Of a stretch of DNA of 39,916 bases, positions 9,550 through 19,800 are shown one piece after another. This DNA is from Bacteroidales bacterium (GTDB taxonomy: Bacteria > Bacteroidota > Bacteroidia > Bacteroidales > ML635J-15), in the NCBI GenBank assembly GCA_028686735.1, contig JAQUBO010000012.1:1-39916 (forward strand), written 5' to 3'. Both the position numbers and the translations under genes were made by a program. Position 1 is the first letter of the stretch. Every line of letters starts with the position of its first letter. The notes under the pieces are model-generated. The model was not told the origin of the DNA. It searched no databases and saw only the letters and a program-made list of their open reading frames with translations.

Positions 9550-12306
9550 ATGACCAAAAAAGTATTTGATGCACTTGTTAGACTGTTTGCTATTGCCGTA
9601 AATAGAGATGCTAATGCTGACAATAGCAAAATAAGAATACACTTCGAGAGTTTTTTATTTGATTATCTCGACCCTAAGTTTATCAATAGCTTTTTGTTGC
9701 TTTTTGATAATTATCTTAATGAGTTTTCGTCACAAGTATCGGATAAAAAACTCTCACTAAATTCTGTTAAACTGATAAAATACTGCGAGGAAACATCTAA
9801 AGCTCTCTCTCAAGAAGAAAAAGCTGTGCTTGTCTTTAATCTTATTAGACTTATTTCCGAAACATCAGACCTAATAAATTCTTTGGAATTTATATATTTA
9901 ATTAGCGATATTTATAAAATTGAGATAGCTGATACCGACAATTTAATTGCGTTCTTTGAAAATAGTGAATGTACTAATGTTTTTAACCTGGACTTGAAAA
10001 AAAATCAATTTATTGAGTATTTGTACTTCTCGAACGGCGTTTTTGCAGTAAAAAATCTGACGGATCTAAATTTAAACATTGACACAGTTAGTTTTGCACC
10101 CCAAAAAATATGTTTTGCATTAAAAACGTCGGTAATAAGCTATAAAAACCAACTAAAATATTTCTTTGATGATTTTGTAGATAGGATAGAGGCTAAAAAA
10201 GAGAGTGATTTTAGTATTTATTTTAAAGATATTAATGTAGTAAAACGTAAAAAAACAATTTTACATAAAACTAATTTAAAACTAAAAAGCGGAGAGTTTG
10301 TTGGTGTTATTGGTAAAAGCGGTGCTGGTAAATCAACATTGTTAGATGTTTTAAGTAATTGTAAATCAGATAGTGGAGGAGAGGTTATTGTTCATAAAGA
10401 AAGTCAAGAAGCGAGAGACCCAGTATTTAGTTATCTAAAACAATCTTTTAGCTTTATTCCGTTTTTTACAATTCGTGAACACTTACAACAAAGATTAGAG
10501 TTTTTGCAGATAAAAAAGAAAAATTGGCAAAACAATATTAATACTGTAAGCTCGGCAGTTGGTTTGAAAAACGACTTAGATAAAATAGCTATTAAAAACA
10601 GACATGATTCTGGACAGTTATCTGGAGGGCAACAAAAACGCTTGAGAATAGCTATGGAGCTGCTTGCAAATCCTGATGTTTTTATTCTGGATGAACCTAC
10701 AAGTGGCTTGGCTTCAAACGACTCATTTAGTGTTTTGTCAATACTAAAAAAAATATCAAAAACAGGAAAACTTATTGTTGCCTCGGTACATCAACCCGAT
10801 TTTGATAGTTTAAATTTGTTTGATAGAATTATTATTATAGATGAAGGAGGATTTGTGATTTATTCAGGAAGCCCTATATCCGCAGCAGAGTATTTAAGAA
10901 AAAAAACAAATAGTGTTGATAAATTATCACTATTAGAAAAAACGCGTAATCCTTCGATTTTGTTAGAATTAGTTGATAGAGGCAAAAATAATAATGAGAA
11001 AGATTTTTGGTATAAAGAGTACAAGAAAAATAAATTTGTTTTACCAGAAAATCCTATGGTAACCAAAAATATTATACGAAACAAAAACATAAAAACAAAT
11101 ATATTTCACTCTATTTTTTCGCAATTAAAACTTAGTTTTAAAATTGATTGTAAAAACTTTGCTCGAACAAGTTTATTGATAATAATACCTTTAATAGCAG
11201 GGGGGATGTTTGCATACTTATCGCGTTTTAGCAATCAATTTGGATATTCGTATTATTTTAATCCTAATATTCCTGTTTGGGTGTTAATGACGATAATAAC
11301 AGCCATTTTTACTGGATTGGTAAGCTCTTCAAATGAATTTATCGCACTTCGAGATTTTCATAATGCCGAAAATTATTTTATCAATAAAGATTTCTCTCTA
11401 TGTCTTTCAAGAATAATAAAATATATTATTTGGAGTGTCCCTCAAGCTTTTCTTTTGGTGTTTCCTGCAATAGTTCTACTTAAAATGAATTTTGTTTTTA
11501 AAGATATTTTTGTGATAGTTTGCTTATTAAATTTATGGGGGGCTATCGGTGGTTTATTTTTAAGCAGAATTGCAAAATCTAGTTCTGTTGTTTATTTAAT
11601 TATCCCATTGATTATTGTTGTAAATATGGTGTTTTCGGGAGTATTAATTAAATTTGATGAATTTAACTCCAGAAGCATAAAAACTGCTGTGCCAAAATTT
11701 TCATTATTAATTCCAGCATATCATGGAGTAAACTCATTAATTACAGAAATGTATCGGTTTGATGATAAATATAATGGCACAATCCGAGAAAAGACAATGC
11801 TATATGAGGCATCGTATTACTTGGATTATTTTATACCAGCTCTAAGTGATGTTTATGTTAAAGATAGTTTGCAGGCTATTGACTTGCTTAAAGTTGAAAA
11901 GGAAAAGAATTTACTTATGCCAGAAAATACTAGTGTGTGTTTTTTAGAAGATTTAAAAACAATACAGTTGTATTATGAAAATCAAAGCAAGCTTGTTATC
12001 GAGAAAATGTCAGATAAATTTAATTATCAAAAAAATAATGTGAATTTCAAAAATCGAAGTATAGATAAAATTGTAGAAAATTATTATTCCAATCCTTTTG
12101 TTGTCTTAGATAATGAAATACAAAGGCGTTTTATACCATCTTATTTTCCACCATATTACACTCAAAACTCTGAAATTTTCCTTTGTTCTTATATTGATAT
12201 TTTAGGATATAAGCTTAATAACTATACTGTTGGCGTAATTGCGATTATTTTATTTAATCTTATTATGTCGTTTTTAGTGATTATTAGTAGAAAACCTTAC
12301 CTCTAA
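9550..12306 (+). CDS. ABC transporter ATPase/permease fusion (ABCG-like) with N-terminal helical (TerB-like?) extension
   Basis: Walker A GVIGKSGAGKSTLL, signature LSGGQQKRLRIAMELL, Walker B DVFILDEPTSGLAS, followed by TM segments. The track start at 9517 is GTG; ATG at 9550. Confidence 0.85.
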   Translation: MTKKVFDALVRLFAIAVNRDANADNSKIRIHFESFLFDYLDPKFINSFLLLFDNYLNEFSSQVSDKKLSLNSVKLIKYCEETSKALSQEEKAVLVFNLIRLISETSDLINSLEFIYLISDIYKIEIADTDNLIAFFENSECTNVFNLDLKKNQFIEYLYFSNGVFAVKNLTDLNLNIDTVSFAPQKICFALKTSVISYKNQLKYFFDDFVDRIEAKKESDFSIYFKDINVVKRKKTILHKTNLKLKSGEFVGVIGKSGAGKSTLLDVLSNCKSDSGGEVIVHKESQEARDPVFSYLKQSFSFIPFFTIREHLQQRLEFLQIKKKNWQNNINTVSSAVGLKNDLDKIAIKNRHDSGQLSGGQQKRLRIAMELLANPDVFILDEPTSGLASNDSFSVLSILKKISKTGKLIVASVHQPDFDSLNLFDRIIIIDEGGFVIYSGSPISAAEYLRKKTNSVDKLSLLEKTRNPSILLELVDRGKNNNEKDFWYKEYKKNKFVLPENPMVTKNIIRNKNIKTNIFHSIFSQLKLSFKIDCKNFARTSLLIIIPLIAGGMFAYLSRFSNQFGYSYYFNPNIPVWVLMTIITAIFTGLVSSSNEFIALRDFHNAENYFINKDFSLCLSRIIKYIIWSVPQAFLLVFPAIVLLKMNFVFKDIFVIVCLLNLWGAIGGLFLSRIAKSSSVVYLIIPLIIVVNMVFSGVLIKFDEFNSRSIKTAVPKFSLLIPAYHGVNSLITEMYRFDDKYNGTIREKTMLYEASYYLDYFIPALSDVYVKDSLQAIDLLKVEKEKNLLMPENTSVCFLEDLKTIQLYYENQSKLVIEKMSDKFNYQKNNVNFKNRSIDKIVENYYSNPFVVLDNEIQRRFIPSYFPPYYTQNSEIFLCSYIDILGYKLNNYTVGVIAIILFNLIMSFLVIISRKPYL

Positions 12307-12419
12307 TTTTTATAAAAATGTTAATTTCGGATTACTTAGTGTTTGTCCATACAGTCAGTGTCTTGTTCAGAATGTTCGAGTTTAAGACTTGCAGAATAGA
12401 TGACAGAGATACTTAAGAA

Positions 12420-12881
12420 CTACCTCAAGCGACTGATAGATCTAACCAAGGCTTCATCTTTTCCAATAGACCTTATTGCCAAATAAGTAAAAATAACTGC
12501 TATTGCAGGTAAAATAATTGATATATGAGTTGTCCATGCTTCACCAACAAGTTTATTTGCTTGAAATAAAAAATAAAACATCAAACCAATGCTACCAACT
12601 TGAATAATTAAATTAAAGACATTGATACGTATTTGTAGCATACGTTTTTTAAATAAAAATATACTTATTAGTGTTGTAAAAATACTGATTGATAACACTA
12701 TTGTTAATGGTAACAGAGAGAAACTCTGGGTTTCTCCATTTTGCTGATAATTAAATCCTTTTACGCTTAAGCTAATGGTTTCTGATGTTTTTGTTACAAT
12801 TTCGCCAAAGGGAAAATACAATAATAATCCCATACAGATTAAAGCTAACAATAAATATAAGGTTTGAATTCGTTGTATCAT
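12420..12881 (-). CDS. DUF4293 family membrane protein
   Basis: MIQRIQTLYLLLALICMGLLLYFPFGEI plus four TM segments; likely start at the internal ATG (12881). Confidence 0.75.
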   Translation of the reverse strand: MIQRIQTLYLLLALICMGLLLYFPFGEIVTKTSETISLSVKGFNYQQNGETQSFSLLPLTIVLSISIFTTLISIFLFKKRMLQIRINVFNLIIQVGSIGLMFYFLFQANKLVGEAWTTHISIILPAIAVIFTYLAIRSIGKDEALVRSISRLR

Positions 12882-12999
12882 AATTATCTTTTTTTGCAAA
12901 AATACAATATTTTTTTTAAAATCAATATCACATCTTTTTTCATAATACAATTATAATTACCTTTGCTCGTTATAAAATAATTAAATTTCTTTTATTATT

Positions 13000-13968
13000 A
13001 TGACTGAATATAAAGATAATGTTGCAGCACTAGATGAGTTGAGAAGTAAGTATGATGAGCTTCTTAAAGAAATTGGCAAAAAAATATATGGCCAAGATCA
13101 AGTTATTAAAGAAGTGTTGATTTCAATTTTTAGTAGAGGACATTGTTTACTAGTTGGTGTGCCAGGTTTGGCAAAAACAATGTTGGTAACAACGATTGCT
13201 GAAGTTTTGGGACTTAAAAATAAAAGAATTCAGTTTACCCCCGATTTAATGCCTTCGGATATTATTGGTACAGAAATTTTAGGCGAAAATCGACAATTTA
13301 AATTCGTAAAAGGACCGATTTTTGCGAATTTTATTTTAGCAGATGAGATAAATCGTACACCTCCTAAAACTCAAGCAGCACTTTTGGAAGCTATGCAAGA
13401 AAGATCGGTTACAGCTGCTGGTACAGAGTACAAACTAGATGAGCCTTTCTTTGTTATGGCTACTCAAAACCCTATTGAGCAAGAAGGAACTTATCCTCTT
13501 CCCGAAGCACAACTCGATAGGTTTATGTTTAATATTATGGTTGGATACCCATCATTAAAAGATGAAATAACGGTAGTAAAAAATACAACGATTGATAAAG
13601 ATTTTAAACTTAAACAAGTCCTAACTGCCGAAGAGATAATTTTCTTTCAAAAACTAATAAGAAAAGTTCCTATCAATGATAATGTTTTAGAGTATGCTGT
13701 TAAATTAGCAAATATGACGCGACCAGATTCTGAATTTGCTCACGAAATAGTGAGAAAATATTTACACTGGGGAGCTGGTCCACGTGCATCACAATATTTA
13801 GTGATAGGTGCAAAAACTCATGCGGTGCTTACAGGAAAGTACTCTCCTGATATTGAGGATGTTAAGATTGTTGCAAAAATTATTCTTAGGCATCGTATTA
13901 TAAAAAATTATAAAGCAGAAGCAGATGGCATAAGTATTGAGCAGATAATTGACGAACTGTTAAAATAA
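13000..13968 (+). CDS. MoxR family AAA ATPase
   Basis: GVPGLAKTM Walker A, QFTPDLMPSDIIGTEI, FANFILADEINRTPPKTQAALLEAMQE, GTYPLPEAQLDRFMF. Confidence 0.95.
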   Translation: MTEYKDNVAALDELRSKYDELLKEIGKKIYGQDQVIKEVLISIFSRGHCLLVGVPGLAKTMLVTTIAEVLGLKNKRIQFTPDLMPSDIIGTEILGENRQFKFVKGPIFANFILADEINRTPPKTQAALLEAMQERSVTAAGTEYKLDEPFFVMATQNPIEQEGTYPLPEAQLDRFMFNIMVGYPSLKDEITVVKNTTIDKDFKLKQVLTAEEIIFFQKLIRKVPINDNVLEYAVKLANMTRPDSEFAHEIVRKYLHWGAGPRASQYLVIGAKTHAVLTGKYSPDIEDVKIVAKIILRHRIIKNYKAEADGISIEQIIDELLK

Positions 13969-13971
13969 ATA

Positions 13972-15531
13972 ATGTCCAAAACACTTAAAATAATTAGTAT
14001 TACCATACTTGGAATAATCCTTTGTTTCAATATTTGTGCACAAACCGAAGATAATGATAAGAGTCCAACAAAAGTTGAAATAATCCATGCAAATAGCTTG
14101 GAATATGACGAAAGTACTGGAGTAAGAGCAAAAAAACTATTAGGAAAAGTAGTGTTTAAACATGAAGAAGCTTTTATGTTTTGCGATTCAGCATATTTTT
14201 ATGACTACAATAACACTATAGAAGCATATAGTAATGTGAGAATTAGGCAGGGGGACACTATCTTATTTATTGGGAAATATCTTGAGTATGATGGTAATAA
14301 TAAAATTGCAAAAATGAGAGACTCTGTAATTTTAAGACACAGAGAGTCATTACTGCTTACTGACTCGCTTGATTATGATAGAAACCGTGATATGGCCTAT
14401 TATTTTAATGGAGGTAAGATTTTTCATGATAATAATAAAGTTTACTCAAGACGAGGATACTATTTTACCAAAAAAAACGATTATTATGCGGTTGATACTG
14501 TTGTTTTAGTTAATCCGCAGTATGATATTTATTCGGATACTTTAAGATATAATACAGACTCTGCTATATCATATTTTTATGGACCTACTGATATTGTAGC
14601 AGACTCAAATTTTATTTATTGCGAAAATGGCTATTACAATACTAGAACAGATATTGCTGCTTTTTCGGAAAATGCCTGGTTAAGGTCTGGAACTAATTAT
14701 CTTAAAGGAGACAGCCTTTATTATGATCGAAAAATACTATATGGCGAGGCTCTTGATAATGTTTCTGTTGTCGATACTGCCGAAAACTTATTGGCATTTG
14801 GGAATTTTGGATATTATTATGAACGACCGCAAAAAGCAATGCTTACAGATAGCACTTTAGTTGTTTATGTTACCGATGGTGATAGTATATTTATGCACTC
14901 CGATACAGTTTATATTACTGTCGATACGGCGGATAACCGATTGATTAGGGCTTTTCGTAAAGTGCAGGTCTTTAAATCAGATATGCAGGCTAGATGCGAC
15001 TCACTTTCTTTTATGTCAAGAGATTCTATCGCCGAAATGTTTTATGACCCAATATTATGGTCGGATAATAATCAAATCATTGCTGATAAAATTACGGTCC
15101 ACTTTGTAAATAACGAACCCGATATGTTTTATCTTGACGAAAATGCTTTTACAATTCAACAATATGACTCAATTCATTATAACCAAATGAAAAGTCGAAA
15201 AATTATAGGATATATTGCGGAAAAGAAAATACAAAAAGTGAAACTAATAAATGATTGTCAAACAATATATTTTGTGGTTGATGACGAGATAAATCAAATA
15301 GTAGCACTAAATAAAGTAGTAAGCAGTAAAATGACAATATTTTTTGAAGATAATAAAATTGAAAATATATGGTTTTACGATAAACCCGATGGCGAAACTA
15401 TTCCAATAGAACAAGTTACCAATGAACAAGTGGTTTTAAAAGACTTTATGTGGTTTGATTATATTAGACCAAATACTAAAGATGAAATTTTTATTTGGAA
15501 AGAAAGATTGGATAATAAAGAAATTGAATAA
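13972..15531 (+). CDS. OstA/LptA-like outer-membrane biogenesis protein
   Basis: Signal peptide, repeated beta-strand OstA pattern (ANSLEYDESTGVRAKKLLGKVVFKHEEAFMFCDSAYFYDYNNTIEAYSNVRIRQGDT). Starts 3 nt after moxR. Confidence 0.85.
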   Translation: MSKTLKIISITILGIILCFNICAQTEDNDKSPTKVEIIHANSLEYDESTGVRAKKLLGKVVFKHEEAFMFCDSAYFYDYNNTIEAYSNVRIRQGDTILFIGKYLEYDGNNKIAKMRDSVILRHRESLLLTDSLDYDRNRDMAYYFNGGKIFHDNNKVYSRRGYYFTKKNDYYAVDTVVLVNPQYDIYSDTLRYNTDSAISYFYGPTDIVADSNFIYCENGYYNTRTDIAAFSENAWLRSGTNYLKGDSLYYDRKILYGEALDNVSVVDTAENLLAFGNFGYYYERPQKAMLTDSTLVVYVTDGDSIFMHSDTVYITVDTADNRLIRAFRKVQVFKSDMQARCDSLSFMSRDSIAEMFYDPILWSDNNQIIADKITVHFVNNEPDMFYLDENAFTIQQYDSIHYNQMKSRKIIGYIAEKKIQKVKLINDCQTIYFVVDDEINQIVALNKVVSSKMTIFFEDNKIENIWFYDKPDGETIPIEQVTNEQVVLKDFMWFDYIRPNTKDEIFIWKERLDNKEIE

Positions 15532-15843
15532 GTAGTTGTGTCTATAATGTCAGATTTCTTTATTTTGACCTAGCTCGGTGTGTTACATTACACTCATACT
15601 TTTAAAAAAAAATCAAGACTCATTACTTATACTTATATGAGACAGCAAAAATCTCAGCCTAAGTCGTGTAAGCTTATATATGTGTTATTCCTTAATACCG
15701 AATTTACACTTCTGAAAAGACATTGAAAGTAATAATATGTTATTAATTATATATAGATAGTGATATATAACTCAAAATAAAAAAACATGTAAATAATGTA
15801 GGGGCTTTCGATTTTTTTGTATATTTATAAAAAATTTGTAAGT

Positions 15844-16344
15844 ATGCAAAAGAAACTACTAGTTGGTGTGTTAGGTAATCCAGGTTCTGGTAAAACAACA
15901 ACATGGAAAATTTTGTTCAAAAAGAATGTACATACTGGTAAAAACATACGACCACTTGTAGTACATGATATTAAAATTCCAGTATTCTTGATAAATAGAT
16001 CTTCATTAGAAAGACAAACAAAATTGGAGTATATTCTCCCTGAGGAATGTCCAAAAATAGTCTTGTCTTCGTTTCTATATCATAAAGATGTTAAAAAAAA
16101 CTTTGATTTTTTTATTTCGAGAGGTTACGAATTATATATTATTTGGCTAAATCCAGGATATTATGATACAAATGAAAAACACTTATTTTATAATACAGGA
16201 ATAATTAATTATTTATTAAGTAACGAAGCTTGTGTATCTGTCAAAAGTAGTAAAAAAAGCCCTGAATTAAGGGTCGAAGAGATGAAAAACTATATTTATT
16301 CTTGGTATATTACGAACTATAAACAGAATTTAGATTACAAGTAA
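15844..16344 (+). CDS. Small P-loop NTPase-like protein, no recognised family
   Basis: MQKKLLVGVLGNPGSGKTTTWKILF contains a Walker A motif; the rest is not recognised. ATG at 15844 is preferred to the non-ATG start at 15817. Confidence 0.6.
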   Translation: MQKKLLVGVLGNPGSGKTTTWKILFKKNVHTGKNIRPLVVHDIKIPVFLINRSSLERQTKLEYILPEECPKIVLSSFLYHKDVKKNFDFFISRGYELYIIWLNPGYYDTNEKHLFYNTGIINYLLSNEACVSVKSSKKSPELRVEEMKNYIYSWYITNYKQNLDYK

Positions 16345-16380
16345 ACACGTACTTATAACATTTAGTATTTTTTAAAGCTG

Positions 16381-16410
16381 TTGTTAATATAAAAAAAACA
16401 ATTATATTTG
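16381..16410 (+). promoter_or_regulatory. Putative Bacteroidetes-type promoter (-33 TTG / -7 TATATTTG)
   Basis: TTG at 16381 and TATATTTG at 16403-16410 match the published Bacteroidetes consensus TTTG-N(about 19)-TAnnTTTG, about 75 nt upstream of the next CDS. Confidence 0.5.
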
Positions 16411-16483
16411 TGTTTTAAAAAAAATAAATTTATTTTTGGTCTTTAATGATGAGCGAATCGATTAATTTAAAAGTATCTTAATT

Positions 16484-16747
16484 ATGGCAATAACTGGAGT
16501 ACACAATATTGGGAAGGTCTTAGAACTAAAACTTGAAGCCGCTGGCATTACGTCTTTCGAAGAATTAGTAGAACTTGGCACAGAAGAAACATTTCTTAGA
16601 TTATTAGCAAACAATAAAAACACCAGTAGAAGTGTGTTGTTTTCTTTGGAAGGTGCTATTGAAGGAGTAAGATGGCACAAACTAGTCGAAAAAAGAAAAG
16701 AAGAGCTTGGCGAGTTTTATAACTCTGTTGTCAATGCACAAAGATAA
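16484..16747 (+). CDS. TfoX/Sxy C-terminal-domain (helix-hairpin-helix) protein
   Basis: ITGVHNIGKVLELKLEAAGITSFEELVELGTEETFLRL...LFSLEGAIEGVRWHKL matches the TfoX_C pattern; the N-terminal TfoX domain is absent. Confidence 0.75.
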   Translation: MAITGVHNIGKVLELKLEAAGITSFEELVELGTEETFLRLLANNKNTSRSVLFSLEGAIEGVRWHKLVEKRKEELGEFYNSVVNAQR

Positions 16748-16832
16748 AAATATAAAAATCTGACAAAACTCATAAAATAAATCTATTATAAAATGCAATT
16801 TTGAAGTTTAATTGTTTTTTATAATAGAGTAT

Positions 16833-19800
16833 ATGCAAAAAATTCATAAACATCCAATATTAGATGTACCTGTAGAAAATCTTGTTACTTTTAAGTATAA
16901 TGGTAAAGATATTACTGGTAATCTGGGTTTTACTATAGCGGCAGCCTTACACCAAGCAGGGTATCCTGTGCATAGTCATTCTCTCGATAACAGAAATAGA
17001 TCTCTTGAATGTGGAATTGGTAAATGTGGAGCTTGTGAAATGCTTGTAGATGGCAAGATTAAGCGTATTTGCATAACTAAAGTCGATGGGGTTAAAGAAG
17101 TATGTGAAATTCCGAAAGACTATACACCTAGTATTGATACCGATAAATATAAAAATGAACTTGCTGTTTATAAAACAGACGTTGCTATAATTGGTGCTGG
17201 ACCAGCTGGTCTTGCAGCTCGTGAATTATTAAATGAACATAATATTTCAAATATTGTAGTTGATAATAATGATAAAATCGGTGGTCAGTTTCTTATGCAA
17301 ACGCATCAGTTTTTCTTTTTTGAAAAAGAGAAGAAATTTGGTGGTATGAGGGGTTTTGAAATTGCAGAAACTTTAGCCGGAGATAATCGAGATGGAATAA
17401 TGCTAAGTTCTGTGGTTTGGGATATACTTGAAGATAAAAAACTTGCTGTTAAAAATATTACGACAAACGAAATATTTTATATTCAGTCTGAGCATTTGAT
17501 AGTGGCAACAGGGGCAATCCCTTTTATGCCTAGTTTTAAAAATGATGATGTCCCGGGGGTTTATACTGCTGCGGTAGTTCAAAAAATGATGAACAATGAG
17601 TTTACATTGCTCGGCAAAAACATTTTAACTGTTGGTGCTGGAAATATAGGTTATCTTACCTCATATCAACTAATGCAAGCAGGAGCAAATGTTAAGGCCA
17701 TTATAGAGGCTATGCCACACGAAGGAGGCTTTCCTGTTCAAGCAAATAGGGTTCGTAGGTTGGGGATTCCTGTAATGACTGGTTATATTTTACTAGAAGC
17801 GATTCCTAATGATGATTATACGGGTGTTACTGGGGCTATAATTGCTAAATCTGAGAATTTTAAACCAGTATCTGGCACAGAAATGCTAATAACAGATATT
17901 GATGCGATTAATATTTGTACTGGACTTGTTGCCGACGATCAACTAATGATTAAAGGAAGTTTACTCTTTGGTAGAAATGCTCATGCAATTGGTGATGCTC
18001 TGCGAATAGGCGAGGGGACAAGTGCTGTGTTGCGTGGAAAACAAGCTGCTTACGAAGTAATCGAGAGTATGGGAGTAAGATATAATTATAATGATTATCT
18101 TGCTGTATCAAAAGAATACATCGACTCTCAACAGCATCCTGAACGTGTGATTGAATCGCCATTTAAACCTTCGCGAGAAAGAGCCGAAGCTAAACCTTAT
18201 GTCCTTATAGATTGTTTGTATGGCTTTGCTTGTAATCCTTGCGAATTTGCATGTCCTCATGGTGCAATTACAAAAACTTCGACAAGTACAGTGCCTCATA
18301 TCGATTTCGAAAAATGTGTTGGTTGTATGGATTGTGTTTATCAATGTCCAGGGTTAGCTATTTTTGGGTATAGTGAAAAGAAAAATTGGATATTTATGCC
18401 AATTGAATATGAGGCTAACGAAGGTAAGCAAGTATTTTTAGTTGATAATAATGGGAATAAAGTTGGTGAGGGAGTTATCGAAAAAATCTTAAAAAAACCT
18501 AACAAAACAAATGTCGCAAGAGTTAAGGCACTTGACCTTTCTGGCGAAAATTTAACTAAAGCTCGTGGCTTTATTGTTAAAGATAATTATCCTGAACCCC
18601 TGAAAATTAGTAAATCAAAAACTATACATCCGTCAGAAACTTACATTTGCCACTGTGATGATGTTAAATTGGATGAAATACTTGATGTAATTGGTGATCG
18701 CAAATTTATATCTGTTGATGAGATTAAACATACAACCCGTTTAGGAATGGGAGCCTGTCGTGGTAAAAGATGTATTAAGCGTTTGAAACAAACCATTGGT
18801 GCTTACAATATTGAGATTGTTGGGGATGCAACTCCGCGTGGACCTCTTTCAAATCAGGTTTCTATGGGAGAATTATTGCCACATAATTCTGAGAAAATAT
18901 ATACAAATACTGCCAAAAAATCTAATAAGAGAATTAAAGTGCAAACTCTTGTAGCAGGTGGCGGAATCGCAGGTTGTTCAGTTTTTAGATATATGGCAGA
19001 AGCTGGACTTAATCCTGTTTTGATAAATAAAGATAGAGGTGCATCTTGGCGAAATATTGCCGGTGGTCGTCCAGCTTTCTCATTGCCAGCACTAGCTGAT
19101 ATTGCAATGAAAAACAAAGAGATATTTGAAGAATTGCAGAACATTGGCAATATTGATTATAAACCTATTAGATATGTTAGTTTTGCACATGATCAAGACA
19201 CATATAAAGCTCTTGAGACTTCAAAAAAATGGTCTAATGCTTTTCTTGTTGATAAAAAAGATTTTGTAAAAGAAATATCTCCGTTTTTTAATGCAAAACT
19301 TAGCACATATAATGCTGCACTTATTACGCATGATTGTTGGCAGGCAACTCCTGGCAGAACAATTGATCTTATAAGAAAAATTGGACTAGAAAAAGGAGGC
19401 CAAATTCTTGAAGATTGTGAGTTGATAGATCTTAATCGTGAAGGGAAAAATATAATTGCTCTCGTTAAAAATCATAATGGCGATTATATCGAGTATGAAA
19501 CAGAACATTTTGTTAATGCTTTAGGACCAACTGCTGATAAATTTGCTGCAAAATTAGACATTGAAACAGGTTTATATCCAGTAAAACATCAGGCATTTAT
19601 AACTCGGCGTTTACCATATCTTGGAAAAGATGGAAATACTTTAGATATGCTTATCGACCGAAGAAAATACAAAGGTTTTGCAGCAGTTTATGGGCAACAA
19701 CTTGCTGAAACTGGTCAAATTATTGGTTGTGCCTCTCCAGTAGTTGAGGCTCTGCAAACAGATAAAGACTTGCGAATAAATAGTAAAGATTTTTTGGAAA

